From contig NC_086178.1 in assembly GCF_023053635.1 (NCBI RefSeq), positions 29,311,726-29,375,725 of the forward strand: a stretch of 64,000 bases of DNA, read 5' to 3'. The stretch comes from Elgaria multicarinata webbii (Eukaryota > Chordata > Lepidosauria > Squamata > Anguidae). Below, piece by piece: positions 25,701-34,886 of the stretch; the first letter of the stretch is position 1, and each line of letters begins with the position of its first letter. The notes under the pieces are model-generated. The model was not told the DNA's origin, searched no databases, and saw only the letters and a list, made by a program, of their open reading frames with translations. Made by a program: the position numbers and the translations under genes.

Positions 25701-27071
25701 ATGTCATCATGTGGAGTCTCTGGCCCACTTTGCATGTAATGAGAAGCTACTGTAGATGAATTTTCATGCAGGGTTTCTCATTGCGGTGCCCACTTGAAAT
25801 ATTTGAGGGCATGTATAGCTGCCATTGATTTATGCAAGATTATTCACACCTCTTATGGCAGCACTAATGGCAGCTCTATGGCAGCAATCAGCTAACCATG
25901 AAGTTAACTATCAGGGCCTGACAGATAACATGCTAAGCAATGGTTAGGGCAGTTCATCCTTTTGCAGTGCATGGTTAGTGAAAGTCGTTAAACCGTGATT
26001 ATGTAGCCACCATGGTTAGGAAAAACACCCTACACACGACAAGCTAAGCCATCGTGGTTAGCTCAAAATGTTTAATCATCATGGTTTGGAGTGTTCTCTA
26101 ATTAGACCTAGTGAATACACAGAAACATATATATGCCCCACATGCAGGAAGGATGGTTTGTTTGTTTAATTAATGTCTAAACTACCCCTCACGTTACAAC
26201 ACCACACCAGTTGTGCAGCCAGTTTCCCTGTTCCAAGAGAAGACAGGAGGAGGCATTACACTGTTGCCATCACAGCAAAGGGTGGATTCAGATGACTTCA
26301 AGCTCTGAGGTAATCCTTTTAAATCCAACCAGATCAAGATTGCTTTACCTGGTACATGTCATGTGCAACAACGAACTATAATAAATGATAATGTAACAAT
26401 GGTTCAGTCTGCAGATCCTTCAATCGCCAATACACTATTAGCTTCACTCCCCATACCTCATGTGGCACAGTCTCCTTGCGGTCAGAAGTAAAGCAACCAA
26501 GGTGCATTGGTTTGTCATTTGAATGGGCAAAATACAGCCTGTAGGATAGAGTGTCCTTCCCAGTTAAGTGTGTGAATGATTCACACATACACCCATATGT
26601 TTAATGATGGAAAGATCAAAGGAGAAGGGGTGATGTGTTCTTATGTGCTCCAAATAGCACAGATTAGTGTCAAGTCACCACAACAGTAGAGTATAGCAAG
26701 CTAATTTGTCAACCATCAAATATTGCTTTAAACAGGAGAAACATGCTGCTCTGGCATATCCTATTTATACTGTGCAGATAGGGACAGAAATGCATCAAAG
26801 AATAAACCAAAAAGGCAGCTTCTGAGAAGAGCTGCAGGCAAGATTACTCATGTATGAATCTGAAAAGTATTTAAAGATTTTAAACTCACGGTAGTGCAGC
26901 AAACAGAAAACAGACAATGGAGATCAGGCCTATGACAACACTCCAATACTCCCACGCATTCCCGACACATTCTTCAAGAAGATGCCAAATCCAGGGTGTT
27001 CCATTTAGACACAATCTCCTATCCTCCACTGGGGAGATATTAAAAGCATGCAGATGCTGCTGAAGAGCCAT
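15834..27071 (-). CDS. SLC66A1L: SLC66A1-like PQ-loop transporter, six coding exons
   Basis: Seen: joining 26890-27071, 24292-24421, 23027-23117, 21436-21560, 20223-20318 and 15834-16034 on the minus strand gives 274 codons without a stop, with consistent phases and GT/AG introns. PQ motifs lie at residues 61-62 (ALPQLYVSYQNGKVDQALSL) and 203-204 (RIPQLYKN), each followed by the usual loop and the next helix. About seven hydrophobic segments fit the family topology, and glycosylation sequons at N11 and N23 fit a luminal N-terminus. Known: SLC66A1 (about 290 residues) exports cationic amino acids from lysosomes. Inferred: divergence from SLC66A1, and phrases such as GDLTNFIGCYL, favour the paralogue SLC66A1L (C3orf55/PQLC2L, regarded from memory as a pseudogene in human). 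Substrate and location of this paralogue are unknown to me. Odd: the protein ends about 17 residues earlier than human SLC66A1 and lacks its C-terminal dileucine sorting signal. A further 3' exon cannot be excluded. The ATG has an in-frame TAG directly upstream. Confidence 0.88.
16180..16320 (-). mobile_element. tRNA-derived SINE fragment in SLC66A1L intron 5
   Basis: TTGAGTCATACCATTGGTCC, CTCTCCAGGGCTTCAGTC and GTCAAGAATTGAACC match the body of the same family; the tRNA head is missing. It starts about 145 bp from the acceptor of the last exon. Confidence 0.55.
16655..16875 (-). mobile_element. MIR-like tRNA-derived SINE
   Basis: TTATTTATTACGTTTATATC is the tail on this strand. TTCTCACAATAACAACCCTG, GTGACTTGTCCAACGTCACC and AGAACCTAGATCTCCTGACT are the MIR-like body and box B side. 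Confidence 0.6.
16885..17015. mobile_element. hAT MITE copy in SLC66A1L intron 5
   Basis: CCTTCCCCAATCTGTGCTCT pairs with GGCACCAAGTTGGGTAATGC; the centre has CTCCCATAATTCTC / AATTATGGGAGTTA. Confidence 0.6.
17764..19818. mobile_element. Non-autonomous hAT-like DNA transposon with internal 204-bp tandem repeats
   Basis: Seen: 2,055 bp flanked by an exact 8-bp duplication CTGTTTAT (17756-17763 and 19819-19826). Ends TAGGGATGTGC and, inverted, TAGGGGTGTGC match at 10 of 11 bases. Both subterminal regions are rich in GGAGCGGA/CTCCGC repeats. No transposase is visible. The 8-bp duplication and short inverted ends indicate the hAT superfamily. It lies in the last intron of SLC66A1L. Confidence 0.85.
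17946..18690 (+). repeat. 204-bp tandem repeat, about 3.7 copies, inside the hAT element
   Basis: The phrase CGCCCATAGGATTGCATTG (with small changes) recurs at about 17,948, 18,151, 18,355 and 18,559, a spacing of 203-204 bp. The last two full copies are almost identical, the first is more diverged. Because 204 is divisible by three, one frame stays open across the copies; it is not a gene. Confidence 0.9.
19931..20050. mobile_element. 120-bp hAT MITE with exact 8-bp duplication
   Basis: Ends CAGGGGTGCAC and, inverted, CAGGGGTGGAC flank a semi-palindrome. The 8-bp duplication CCATAAGG lies at 19923-19930 and 20051-20058. It sits 172 bp past the donor of SLC66A1L exon 5. Confidence 0.85.
20223..20318 (-). 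CDS. SLC66A1L: SLC66A1L coding exon 5 (second PQ loop)
   Basis: The acceptor is TTAATCTTTAG and the donor AAAAAT|GTAAGT. Thirty-two codons include FVCGYISCVFYLGSRIPQLY, the helix leading into the second PQ motif (P203-Q204). This matches the SLC66A1 segment ending LSRLPQIRTN, with the intron at the same place. Confidence 0.87.
20695..20960. mobile_element. Two short palindromic MITE fragments flanking AT-rich sequence
   Basis: AAGTTCAATGGGGCTTGCTC at 20,700 and CTACTCAGAAATAAATCCCA plus CAGGAGTAAGCCCCATTGG at 20,880-20,950, within SLC66A1L intron 4. Confidence 0.45.
21436..21560 (-). CDS. SLC66A1L: SLC66A1L coding exon 4
   Basis: The acceptor is TTTCTTTCAAG. Two bases complete C135, then 41 codons give a hydrophobic helix (CCFTWVLMCIILCMILPSQL) and a polar linker (RNQARNSLLGASE). 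Two donors are possible five bases apart. Only GAG|GTATAA keeps the phase of the next exon; CAA|GTGAGG would run into a stop. Confidence 0.8.
22265..22400. repeat. Inverted repeat GCTTGTTAACCACC
   Basis: GCTTGTTAACCACCC at 22,286 and GGGTGGTTAACAAGCC at 22,384 pair across about 85 bases in SLC66A1L intron 3. This may be a MITE of the AACCATGG type or a relative. Confidence 0.5.
22721..22753 (+). repeat. GT microsatellite
   Basis: About 16 uninterrupted GT units in SLC66A1L intron 3. Confidence 0.95.
23027..23117 (-). CDS. SLC66A1L: SLC66A1L coding exon 3
   Basis: The acceptor is ATTGTTTTCAG and the donor AAAAT|GTGAGT. Thirty codons plus one base encode SITAIFYINMDIIMISQFVY and the basic linker QLKNQKVTK. 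This corresponds to the SLC66A1 helix TAVYYVLADLVMLTLYFYYK. Confidence 0.85.
24093..24113 (+). repeat. ACAG microsatellite
   Basis: Five ACAG units in SLC66A1L intron 2. Confidence 0.9.
24292..24421 (-). CDS. SLC66A1L: SLC66A1L coding exon 2 (first PQ loop)
   Basis: The acceptor is a C-rich tract ending CACAG and the donor is ATACAG|GTAAGT, both strong. The first base completes P61, then 43 codons follow: Q62, the loop QNGKVDQALSL, and the helix FLLCWISGDLTNFIGCYL, ending PIQ. This aligns by eye with the SLC66A1 segment around KTGNMDQALSLWFLLGWIGG. The 130-bp length keeps the frame. Confidence 0.88.
25360..25437. mobile_element. Short palindromic MITE copy in SLC66A1L intron 1
   Basis: CAGAAGTCAGTTCCACTGAA, GGGGCTTACTCACAG and ATAGGATTGCAGCCTTAA are in the family order; the right edge ends in TTAA. 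Confidence 0.5.
25520..25695 (-). mobile_element. Old MIR-like SINE in SLC66A1L intron 1
   Basis: CATAGCACTTAACACTAAGC, CTTCTCTCATTTGTTCTCA, TGTACAAGTGAGAAA and AACCCAAGACTCTGGA fit the MIR order, heavily eroded. Confidence 0.45.
25913..26110. mobile_element. Older copy of the AACCATGG-type MITE
   Basis: Shares ATCCTTTTGCAGTGCATGGTTAGTG, TATGTAGCCACCATGG and TTAGCTCAAAATGTTTAA in the same order with 62,088-62,287, with decayed ends. Lies in SLC66A1L intron 1. Confidence 0.6.
26890..27071 (-). CDS. SLC66A1L: SLC66A1L coding exon 1
   Basis: Encodes residues 1-60 plus two bases of P61. It contains the luminal N-terminus (sequons N11-I-S and N23-G-T), the family phrase PWIWHLLEECVGNAWEYWS, and the first hydrophobic helix ending FLFAALP. 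The donor is ACC|GTGAGT. The same exon probably continues upstream as 5'UTR to a good acceptor (rich in T, then GGCAG) at 27229/27230. Confidence 0.85.
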
Positions 27072-27229
27072 CTATTCAAGTTCAGGGATATTATTTCAGA
27101 AGTTGGCTCAGTTTTGAACCCCATGCAAATCCGTTTACCAATTCTGAATATTCTCTCTCCTCCTTCAAAGCTCCCACATCCAGATGGATGACTTGGTACA
27201 ACAATTTCTTTCCAACCTCACTGAAGGGC
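27072..27229 (-). other. Probable 5'UTR part of the ATG exon of SLC66A1L
   Basis: A T-rich tract ending TTTGGCAG at 27230 looks like an acceptor. From there to the ATG the frame of the protein is closed by TAG directly before the ATG, so the segment is best read as 5'UTR. Short upstream ATGs are present. Another reading is that splicing occurs elsewhere. Confidence 0.45.
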
Positions 27230-30200
27230 CTGCCAAATTCAAAGAAAATAAAATACATCCAGCATGAATACATCAATTTAAAAGACAAATCCAGCTAATT
27301 ATTCTATTTGGACACATATGAAAGGCAAACTCAAAGCAAGAAAGAAAATTTAGAATATAGACATTAACCCACAGCATTTGAGTGTTCTTAGGCTGATCGA
27401 AACTGGCCAGTTTTCTATATTGCAACTAGGTGCTCACTTGCTAAGTGCTACCTTCCAGCATAAGACAGTCAAGAGAGAACAGTAAAATAGTAATAAGGTT
27501 GTAGCTGCTCAAGTGCCCACTGTAGTAAAATTGAAATTAACACTACTCCATCTTTAACAGAATAACATAAATATGTCTATAAACAAAATTAACAACTGCA
27601 TCAGAGCAAGAGAAGATAAACACTTATCAGACAAATCTTGGGACTGCTTTCAACCATTTTCCTTGGTTGAAATTGCTACATTGTACATAGCGTATATTTC
27701 ATGTTACGTCCCAGGGGCTATTACTTAGTCCTATTAACATGGAGGAGGGGGGGGAAAGAAGCCTCATCTTTGTCTGGAAGCAGGCAGTTTCTGTCTCCAT
27801 CCCCTTTCTTGCCCCCCACCCCCACTCCAGACCGTTCATAGAACAGGATAAGCTTCAATCCATCAAGAATTTTTCCAGACAAAGCCCCATGGACGTGAAT
27901 AGGAGTGACCATGTTCTTGCATGGCTCCCATTAATTTCAATAATGTTTGCATCAGGGAACTTTCCAATGTATTGCACCCACAAGTGACTTGTTACTAATT
28001 ATTTTTATTTTAACTGTTGTAAATGTTAACATTGGAGGTGATATTTGATATTAGTTGTATGACATTTGTAAACTTGTTTTGGAATGTTTTACTTTCTTCT
28101 CAACTTATACAGCCCATTTCTTCTCATTTATATAAATGAGTTTCTTCTCATTTATATCCCTTCTCTATACAGCCCATTCATATAGATCTGTCTATGTAAC
28201 TGTTTTTCACAATAAAATAATTAACGATCCCTGATACAAAGAACAAGAAAAACCTTAAATCAGATTAAAATATTAGTACATTTGTGATGTGAACAAGTAT
28301 GCATTGCAGCGCAAAATAAATTGAGGCCCTATACATAAGATCATATCTTTATAATCCTTGTTAATTAATATGGATTACCAGCCATTGGTTCCATACTTAC
28401 AGTCATGGATGTGGATTAAAAATGATGCTCTGGGATCCAATCTTTTGCCAGCTTGACTCTAAATAAAGGGTGGCTAAAGGTTTTTAAAGAACAATAATCA
28501 CATTAAGTGACCTGAATATGAATCCTAGGTGACTAATTTCTACTGCAAATTAAAGCCAGGATTTGAATCGAAATCTTTAGAGTTCAAAAATTAATATAAT
28601 GAAATATGAGATGGTTTGGAAGGTAACAGCAATATGTCTTATGTTGCTGGTACTTTCCAAAATTCATATCTCTATTAAATACTATGAAAAAAGATAAATT
28701 ATTACAACACTTTGCAGCACAGTAACTATGCAGAGAACTGCATGCTTGGGAGGCAAGACAATTGGGGAAGGGTGCTGGTGGTAGAGGAATCGTGTGCAGA
28801 CCACCAAGTGCAAAAGGGGAGGAGAAGGATGAGGCAAGAGACTGGATGATTCTCTTAAGATTTTATGGCACTAATGAATTATACACATCAATAAGCTGAC
28901 CTCCATTTCATATCTTTGCTGGGTCCATAAGGATTCATGAGTCTCAATGTACAGATCATGTAACGCACACGCACACAAAAAAATATGGACCACTTGATCT
29001 GCTGTACAAAGTAAGCCACATCAGAGATGAACATGAGATACTGGCGGTAATGAGAAGCTGTGGGGGCATAAAAAGTGGGATCCATGAAGACATCCTTCGC
29101 TGCTGCATGGATTCCAGAGTTTAGATTGCCTTTATCTTAAAAGGGTATTTTTAGCTATAAACACGGGAAAGTTAAAATGATATGATTTTCAGGTGTTTAT
29201 TAGATGACATTTATTTTGAAACGAGCAGATTTTAGTCTCACGGTACCTGTTTTTGTAGAATCTAGAGGTTATTAGATCCAAAATGGTCGTTCAGCATGTG
29301 AAGCCAACTACCCAAGAGCCATACACTAGGATGATCTTCAGATACTTTTTACTGTTGCTAAGTTTAAGAGCTTGGAGTCAAAAACCAGTACCGAACTGCT
29401 GGAAATTATCCCCATGACCTACTAAAAGATCTATATCGACATTATGAGCAACAACCCTACTGTTCAAACCAAAGGCAAAAATGTTCATAAATGATTGCTA
29501 TACATTTTCTGTACACAGAAACAACAGTTGTTACATATTCCCTTTCTACTTAACTTTATTACCTTATAGTGCAATCCTATGCATGTTTACTCATAAGTAA
29601 GTCTACTGAGCAATGGCTTAGCTTACTCCCAGCTAAATAAGTATAGGATTGCAGCCTTACTTCCTTTACAAGTTTCCACTCTGCCAAACATTAAGGATGT
29701 CAACAATTAAGAAAAAAAATAGATCATATTTTTTCTCTGACCCTTTTCAGAATTTAAAATGGAGACAAAGAAGGTGAAATTGGAAAAAATCCAAGATAAC
29801 AGTCATAAAACTAAAATACTAATACAGTGTGGGGAGGAAAATCAATGCAATGCATTATTAAAGTAGAACTCACTTCATTACCTCGGGGCCTGCATGTTCC
29901 TGGGAGGCCTCTGTGGTAGCTCTAACAACACAATGTGGTACATGCTGGAGCATCAAACTGGCAGTTAATATTGGGGGAAATTAGCATCATGTGACCTGGA
30001 GAAAAAAGAGCACATTAATGTCTTGTCTATGGTATTATTCAGTATTTACTAAGAAATGCCTGAATAACTACAGTCATCTTTGCACTTCACTTTTCACGTT
30101 TAACCTGACGTTTCTAGACATTAACCAGGAGAAGTTATTAGAGAAAGCAAGCAGTTCAAACACAAATGGGATCATACAGGTAAGCTTACAAACCTCAAGA

Positions 30201-30320
30201 GACTGAAGGTCTGACCTTTAGCCTCTTGCTTGCACAACATCTCATCTGATGCATGTTATTCTGTTGTCTATTGCTAGTTAACATTTATGCAATACCAGCA
30301 ATTGTCAAACGGTGAGCTTA
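27230..30320. other. 5' intron of SLC66A1L, mostly unassigned
   Basis: AT-rich; includes the unexplained minus-strand frame at 28,888-29,135 and one short MITE at 29,567. Confidence 0.4.
29567..29662. mobile_element. Short palindromic MITE (GCAATCCTATGC type)
   Basis: GTGCAATCCTATGCATGTTT at the left and TATAGGATTGCAGCCTTA at the right, with ACTCATAAGTAAGT / CTTACTCCCAGC between. This is one of the clearest copies of a family scattered through the window. Confidence 0.6.
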
Positions 30321-30620
30321 GAATCATAGAATAGCAGAGTTGGAAGGGGCCTACAAGGCCATCGAGTCCAACCCCCTGCTCAATGCAGGAATCCACCCTA
30401 AAGCATCCCCGACAGATGCTTGTCCAGCTGCCTCTTGAAGGCCTCTAGTGTGGGAGAGCCCACAACCTCCCTAGGTAACGGATTCCATTGTCGCACTGCT
30501 CTAACAGTCAGGAAGTTTTTCCTGATGTCCAGCTGGAATCTGGCTTCCTTTAACTTGAGTCCATTATTCCGTGTCCTGCACTCTGGGAGGATTGAGAAGA
30601 GATCCTGGCCCTCCACTAAA
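30321..30620 (-). mobile_element. CR1 LINE, ORF2 C-terminus and 3' end
   Basis: On the minus strand it encodes LDIRKNFLTVRAVRQWNPLP and LEAFKRQLDKHL, then ends CTGCTATTCTATGATTC. The 72-codon frame is open, so this copy is moderately young. Confidence 0.85.
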
Positions 30621-30984
30621 CACTTTTACAGAAAAGCTGTCCTCCTGGCTTTCCATCCAGACACTTTCCATTCAGTTTTAGACTTACACATGTGGAGTTC
30701 AAGACCTTCTGATGCAGAAAGCTCATCTTCTAGGCAGGTTGGAGATTCAAAACCTCTTATTTTAGAAATTAAACAAGATCCAACTATACCAACAGTGGAC
30801 CAGCAAAATGCAAAAGGTACATGCAGAGAGAAACACATCTTGCAAGGTAGCATCCTATATGACACAAATAGTAGCGCCTGAGTAGCTGGTGAAAATGACC
30901 TATAGGCATCCTCCCACCACTGTAATTATGTTATTTAATTAATCTAGGGTACTATTCCCCCCCTCAAAGTATTCCTTTCACTTT

Positions 30985-31215
30985 TTAAGAATAATATTAT
31001 CATTCCTACAGCAGTTTAGAATGTTCAAAGTGCTTGACATCATTCTCTCAGTAATCTTCAAAACCACCCTGTAAATTCAGTGTTGCAATTACCGTATTGT
31101 AGCTGCGGGAGAGAATGTCTTGCCTTTGGCCTTCCAGGTTCATGGCTGAGGCAAGACTTGACCTGGAGACCACCTGGTTCAAAGCTCACATGCTTAGTCA
31201 CTACATGTCACAATG
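30985..31215 (-). mobile_element. Old MIR-like SINE
   Basis: ATTCCTACAGCAGTTTAGAA, AACCACCCTGTAAATTCAG and GACCTGGAGACCACCTGGTT with a following ACATGCTTAGTCACTACA fit a worn MIR-type copy. Confidence 0.4.
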
Positions 31216-31814
31216 CTCACTCTTGGCAGTGTGACTTGTAAAACCTGAGATGAGCTTTATCTAGGCACAGAGATCAATGGAAGAAGAAAGCTTGACCTGC
31301 TGGTCTTCCACTTGTGTCACACAGTTACCAAGGAAAAGCAGTCCTACTATTTTTTTAAAAAAGCAATGTCACCCTTTAAAAAAAAATCAGCATAGGTGTG
31401 TGTGTGTGTTGTGATGGCTGGGGAATCATTTATTTGATGAATGGTGCCTATGAGTTCAGGGGAGAGTGAATGTTAGGCTGGACTCACCTCTCCACAAGTT
31501 CAGTGTTTAAAAGGGGCTATCCGTGTTAAATGATCTTGAATATACTGAAGGGGAAAGACTCTCCAACGATACAAAAAAGACCTTAACCCCCCTACCTGGA
31601 CCTTGTGGAGAAAAGCTGTTAAACAAAACATAACAACAATTTCCAGCCTAATGACGAGTTCTGAAGAACTAGACAGCTCGCTCATGGTTTTGTGGTATTT
31701 TCCTTGGTCCTAATAAAAGTATTACTATATTGTGGCTTTTCCAACCACCATAATAGACCTACAGGGTTATCTACAATCTTCAAGAAGGAAATGTTCTCTG
31801 TCTCTTATATCTTA

Positions 31815-31955
31815 TTTTATTCTTTTAAATATTTGTACTGCATTTTATATTTTAGCTGGGTTTTTTTAGCATTATAGTGTGTTTTTTAACGGTTTGCAAT
31901 CCGCCGTACAACACTAGTTATTGGGCGGATTCGAAACGTAATGAATGAATGAATA
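31815..31955 (+). mobile_element. LINE 3' end with GAAT tail
   Basis: TTGCAATCCGCCGTACAACA, GTTATTGGGCGGATTCGAAA and GAATGAATGAAT. It borders the CpG island. Confidence 0.5.
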
Positions 31956-32079
31956 CCCCCGTTCTTCTTCATTTCCCTCTCTGTCCATCATTACCACTCC
32001 CAAGGTATAACGAGGCCCCCGAAGTACCAACTCCAGCCCACCCCGAAATACGAAAGAGAAACCCACCCTTCATGCCTGG

Positions 32080-32580
32080 GTCCTTTTCTCCCCCTTTGCC
32101 CCCCCCCCCACCGCGCCGGCCCCAGCAAAGACAAGCAGCCGAGCGGTGCTCGAGGGCTTGTGCCGCCGGGAAGGGCATCCTAGCGGCCGAACCCGTTACC
32201 GTTGAGCGAGCGGGAGCGGGTGGGAGAAGGGGGCTGACTGCGCCGAGAGCCCGCTTGCTTCCTTCCTTCCTCCCTTCTTTCCTTCCTCCGCCCAACCGCG
32301 AGCTGATCTGGCGAGAGAAGCCGACCAGGAGAAAGGCCGCCGCGCTGGCTGGCCTGCAGCTCCCTCTGCTGGCAGCCGGCAGCCTTTGTCTCAGGCAAAC
32401 GGCCAAAGAAGGAAAAGGCCGCGGGGTTCTCCTCAGGCCGCAACGGCAATGAACCGCCAGGCCTCGCCGGGGTCAGCGGGGCGCGAAAGAACTACTCTGA
32501 AGCGAGCGTGTCTCCGTGCTGAGGGCGGCGGCCGCAGGTTATTAGGGAGTAGTCAGACCCAATGGGGCGGATCCAGTGGG
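32080..32580. promoter_or_regulatory. CpG island, likely promoter of the minus-strand SLC66A1L gene
   Basis: This is a GC-rich, CpG-dense stretch with runs such as GCGAGCGGGAGCGG and GGGCGGCGGCCGC, in a window that is otherwise AT-rich and CpG-poor. It lies about 5 kb upstream of the ATG exon, the usual place for a non-coding first exon. No TATA box stands out. Long open frames here on both strands are a by-product of low AT content. It could also serve a divergent plus-strand transcript. Confidence 0.65.
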
Positions 32581-32856
32581 GCTTACTTCAGAGTAAACAT
32601 GCAGATAGGCTGATGCAGAACAGGCATGAGGAACGTGTGGGCCTCCAGCTGTTGCTGGACTGCAACTCCCATCAGCCCTAGCCAGAGGAGTTATGGTGAG
32701 AGTTGCAGTCTAACAACACACAGAAGGCTGCGTGTTCCCCATTTCTTATTCAGAACGACTTATTTCATTGCTATAGGATTTCATTGTATGGGATTTTATT
32801 GTGAAAGGCACCTTTGGAGGGCGTTTGCCCTTAAAGGTGACCTAGAAATATTTTTA

Positions 32857-32857
32857 C

Positions 32858-32906
<49 letters not shown>

Positions 32907-32920
32907 CACCACCACCACCG
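32857..32920 (+). repeat. AAT microsatellite followed by ACC
   Basis: About 15 AAT units followed by five ACC units. Translation gives a false asparagine run. Confidence 0.95.
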
Positions 32921-33089
32921 TAATTTCCAACTGGGAATCCAGGATGAAGATCTCTAAACATATTATTCCATTGCGTAAGTTAGTTAGGATGTTTCCCCAA
33001 CTCTGCTTACTTCAAAACTCGACTTCCAGTTACATTACGCATGGTATGGAAAATGTGGATAGGGAGACATTTTTCTCTCCCTCTCTCAA

Positions 33090-33492
33090 AGTACTAGAAC
33101 CCGGGGTCATCCCATGAAGCTAATTGGTGGGAGATCCAGGACAAATAAGAGGAAGTACTTCTTCACACAGCACATAGTTAAATTATGGAACTCACTACCA
33201 CAATATGTAGTGATGGCCCCCAATCTGGATGACTTTAAAAGGGGGTTGGATAAATTCCTGGAGGCGAAGGCTATCAGTGGCTACTAGCCCTGATGGTTGT
33301 GTGTTATCTCTAGTATTTAAGGCAGTAAGCCTGTGTGCACCAGTTTCTGGGGAACATGGGCAGAAGGGTGCTGTTGCCTGCTTGTCCTGCTTGTTCATCC
33401 CTGGCTGATGCTGGTTGGCCACTGTGTGAACAGAGTGCTGGACAAGATGGACCCTTGGTCTGATCCAGCATGGCTCTTCTTATGTTATTATA
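33090..33492 (+). mobile_element. CR1 LINE 3' end
   Basis: GTACTTCTTCACACAGCACA, AACTCACTACCACAATATG, TGGATAAATTCCTGGAGGCG and GGACCCTTGGTCTGATCCAG, ending CTTCTTATGTTATTATATG. This is well preserved. Confidence 0.82.
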
Positions 33493-33495
33493 TGT

Positions 33496-33534
33496 TGCTG
33501 CTGCTTCTTCTTCTTCTTATTATTATTATTATTG
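33496..33534 (+). repeat. CTG/TTC/TTA trinucleotide tract
   Basis: Successive CTG, TTC and TTA units directly after the CR1 end at 33.49 kb, probably grown from its tail. Confidence 0.85.
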
Positions 33535-33836
33535 TACCTCTTTCTTCCTACCACCCCCATGACAATCTGCACCTGCCAAAATCCCCTATCCTATGCAAGT
33601 ATTAAAAACGGAAGGAGTTCTGTCTTCCTTTGTACACTAGGAGGGTAAAATGTTGAAACATCAATTGCCCTGTGCACTGGCTTGACTATCTGCAGAGTTC
33701 CCATATCAGCCCTAGCTGCAACCACAGGGGTGGAGCATGCAGCATGGCTCACCTTTGGCTCAAATTCAGAACACAAAATAAGTGACTCTTAAATGTTATG
33801 CCTGCAGCAAGGATCACTGCCACAAGTAATCTCTAT

Positions 33837-33838
<2 letters not shown>

Positions 33839-33869
<31 letters not shown>
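33839..33869 (+). repeat. GT microsatellite
   Basis: About 15 uninterrupted GT units. Confidence 0.95.
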
Positions 33870-33871
<2 letters not shown>

Positions 33872-34014
33872 ATAAGGCTAGAAATATAAATCGGGCTTAA
33901 AATTCTCCCTTTTTTCTCACTTCCCTTTTTGCAGCTCAACAACCATTTTTTAAAAATTGCTGTGACTATTTTGTTCTGTCTGATAGAATCACACACACAT
34001 ATATTTGTGATCCC

Positions 34015-34175
34015 GCTATTTATTTTATTTATTTATTACATTTATATACCGCCCCACAGCCGAAGCTCTCTGGGCAGTTTACAACAGTTAAAAATAGTAA
34101 ACATTAAAAAGTATACAAGACTTTAAAAACCATCAGAAACATAAAAACAGTATAAAAACAACAGTAATCACTCAC
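34015..34175 (-). mobile_element. LINE 3' end
   Basis: TTTATTTATTACATTTATAT, ACCGCCCCACAGCCGAAGCT and CTGGGCAGTTTACAACAG are the complement of the 12.2-kb type. Confidence 0.65.
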
Positions 34176-34364
34176 AGAAAAGGAATCAAATAAGGAAATG
34201 CAATGCATAAATTTGGATAGCGTGGTTTGCCAGATGAATCATTGCAGAATATGATATAGGAGTCCTTTGTTTTCAGTAGTAAAAATAAACAGGAACTGAT
34301 ATGTCAAGAGTCCTAGAAAAATGTTACAGAGTTTAGAAAAACATTTCGTACACATTAATTAATT

Positions 34365-34450
34365 GCAACCTGATCTACACGTGTTTACTTGGAAGTGAGC
34401 CCTAGTGAGTTCAATAGGACTCACTCCATACTAAAGCCGCAATTCTATGT
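34365..34450. mobile_element. Short palindromic MITE copy
   Basis: CACGTGTTTACTTGGAAGTG, GAGTTCAATAGGACTCACTC and AAAGCCGCAATTCTATG match the family in order. Confidence 0.45.
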
Positions 34451-34650
34451 ATTATTATTATTATTATTTATTTATATAGCACCATCAATGTACATGATGC
34501 TGTACAGAGTAAAACAGTAAATAGCAAGACCCTGCCGCATAGGCTTACATTCTAATAAAATCATAATAAAACAATAAGGAGGGGAAGAGAATGCAAACAG
34601 GCACAGGGTAGGGTAAACAGGCACTGGGTAGGGTAAAACTAACAGTATAA
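34440..34650 (-). mobile_element. L2-type LINE or SINE 3' fragment
   Basis: TATTTATATAGCACCATCAA, TGTACATGATGCTGTACAGA, then AAACAGGCACAGGGTAGGGT twice in tandem. I recognise the type as a common reptile LINE tail but cannot place the family. Confidence 0.45.
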
Positions 34651-34738
34651 AGTCAGAACAAAATCAAGTTTAAAGTTCCACTGAAGTTAACTGTGCTTGC
34701 TTCTGTGTAGGCATGTATAGATCGCACTCATGCACTGG

Positions 34739-34872
34739 GGATCTACACTACTGCTTTAAAGCGCTTTATAACAGTTTTGACAACTGTTGGGGCCCAGGAC
34801 ACACTGCATATACAGGTTTCAAAACGTTTTCAAAGTGCTTTAAAGCGCTTTAAAAGCAATAGCGTAGATTCA
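34739..34872. mobile_element. Fold-back MITE, 134 bp, related core
   Basis: Ends GGATCTACACTACTGC and GCAATAGCGTAGATTC are inverted and continue into TTTAAAGCGCTTTA palindromes. The loop TGACAACTGTTGGGGCCC is the complement of the core of the 56.3-kb element. Confidence 0.6.
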
Positions 34873-34886
34873 GAATTGTAGCCTTA

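Noticed and set aside
31949-32452. 167- and 145-codon frames in the CpG island
   Set aside because: Low AT content removes stop codons on both strands; proline-, arginine- and alanine-rich translations with no domain.
32626-33117. 163-codon frame with an asparagine and threonine run
   Set aside because: It reads through an AAT/ACC microsatellite.
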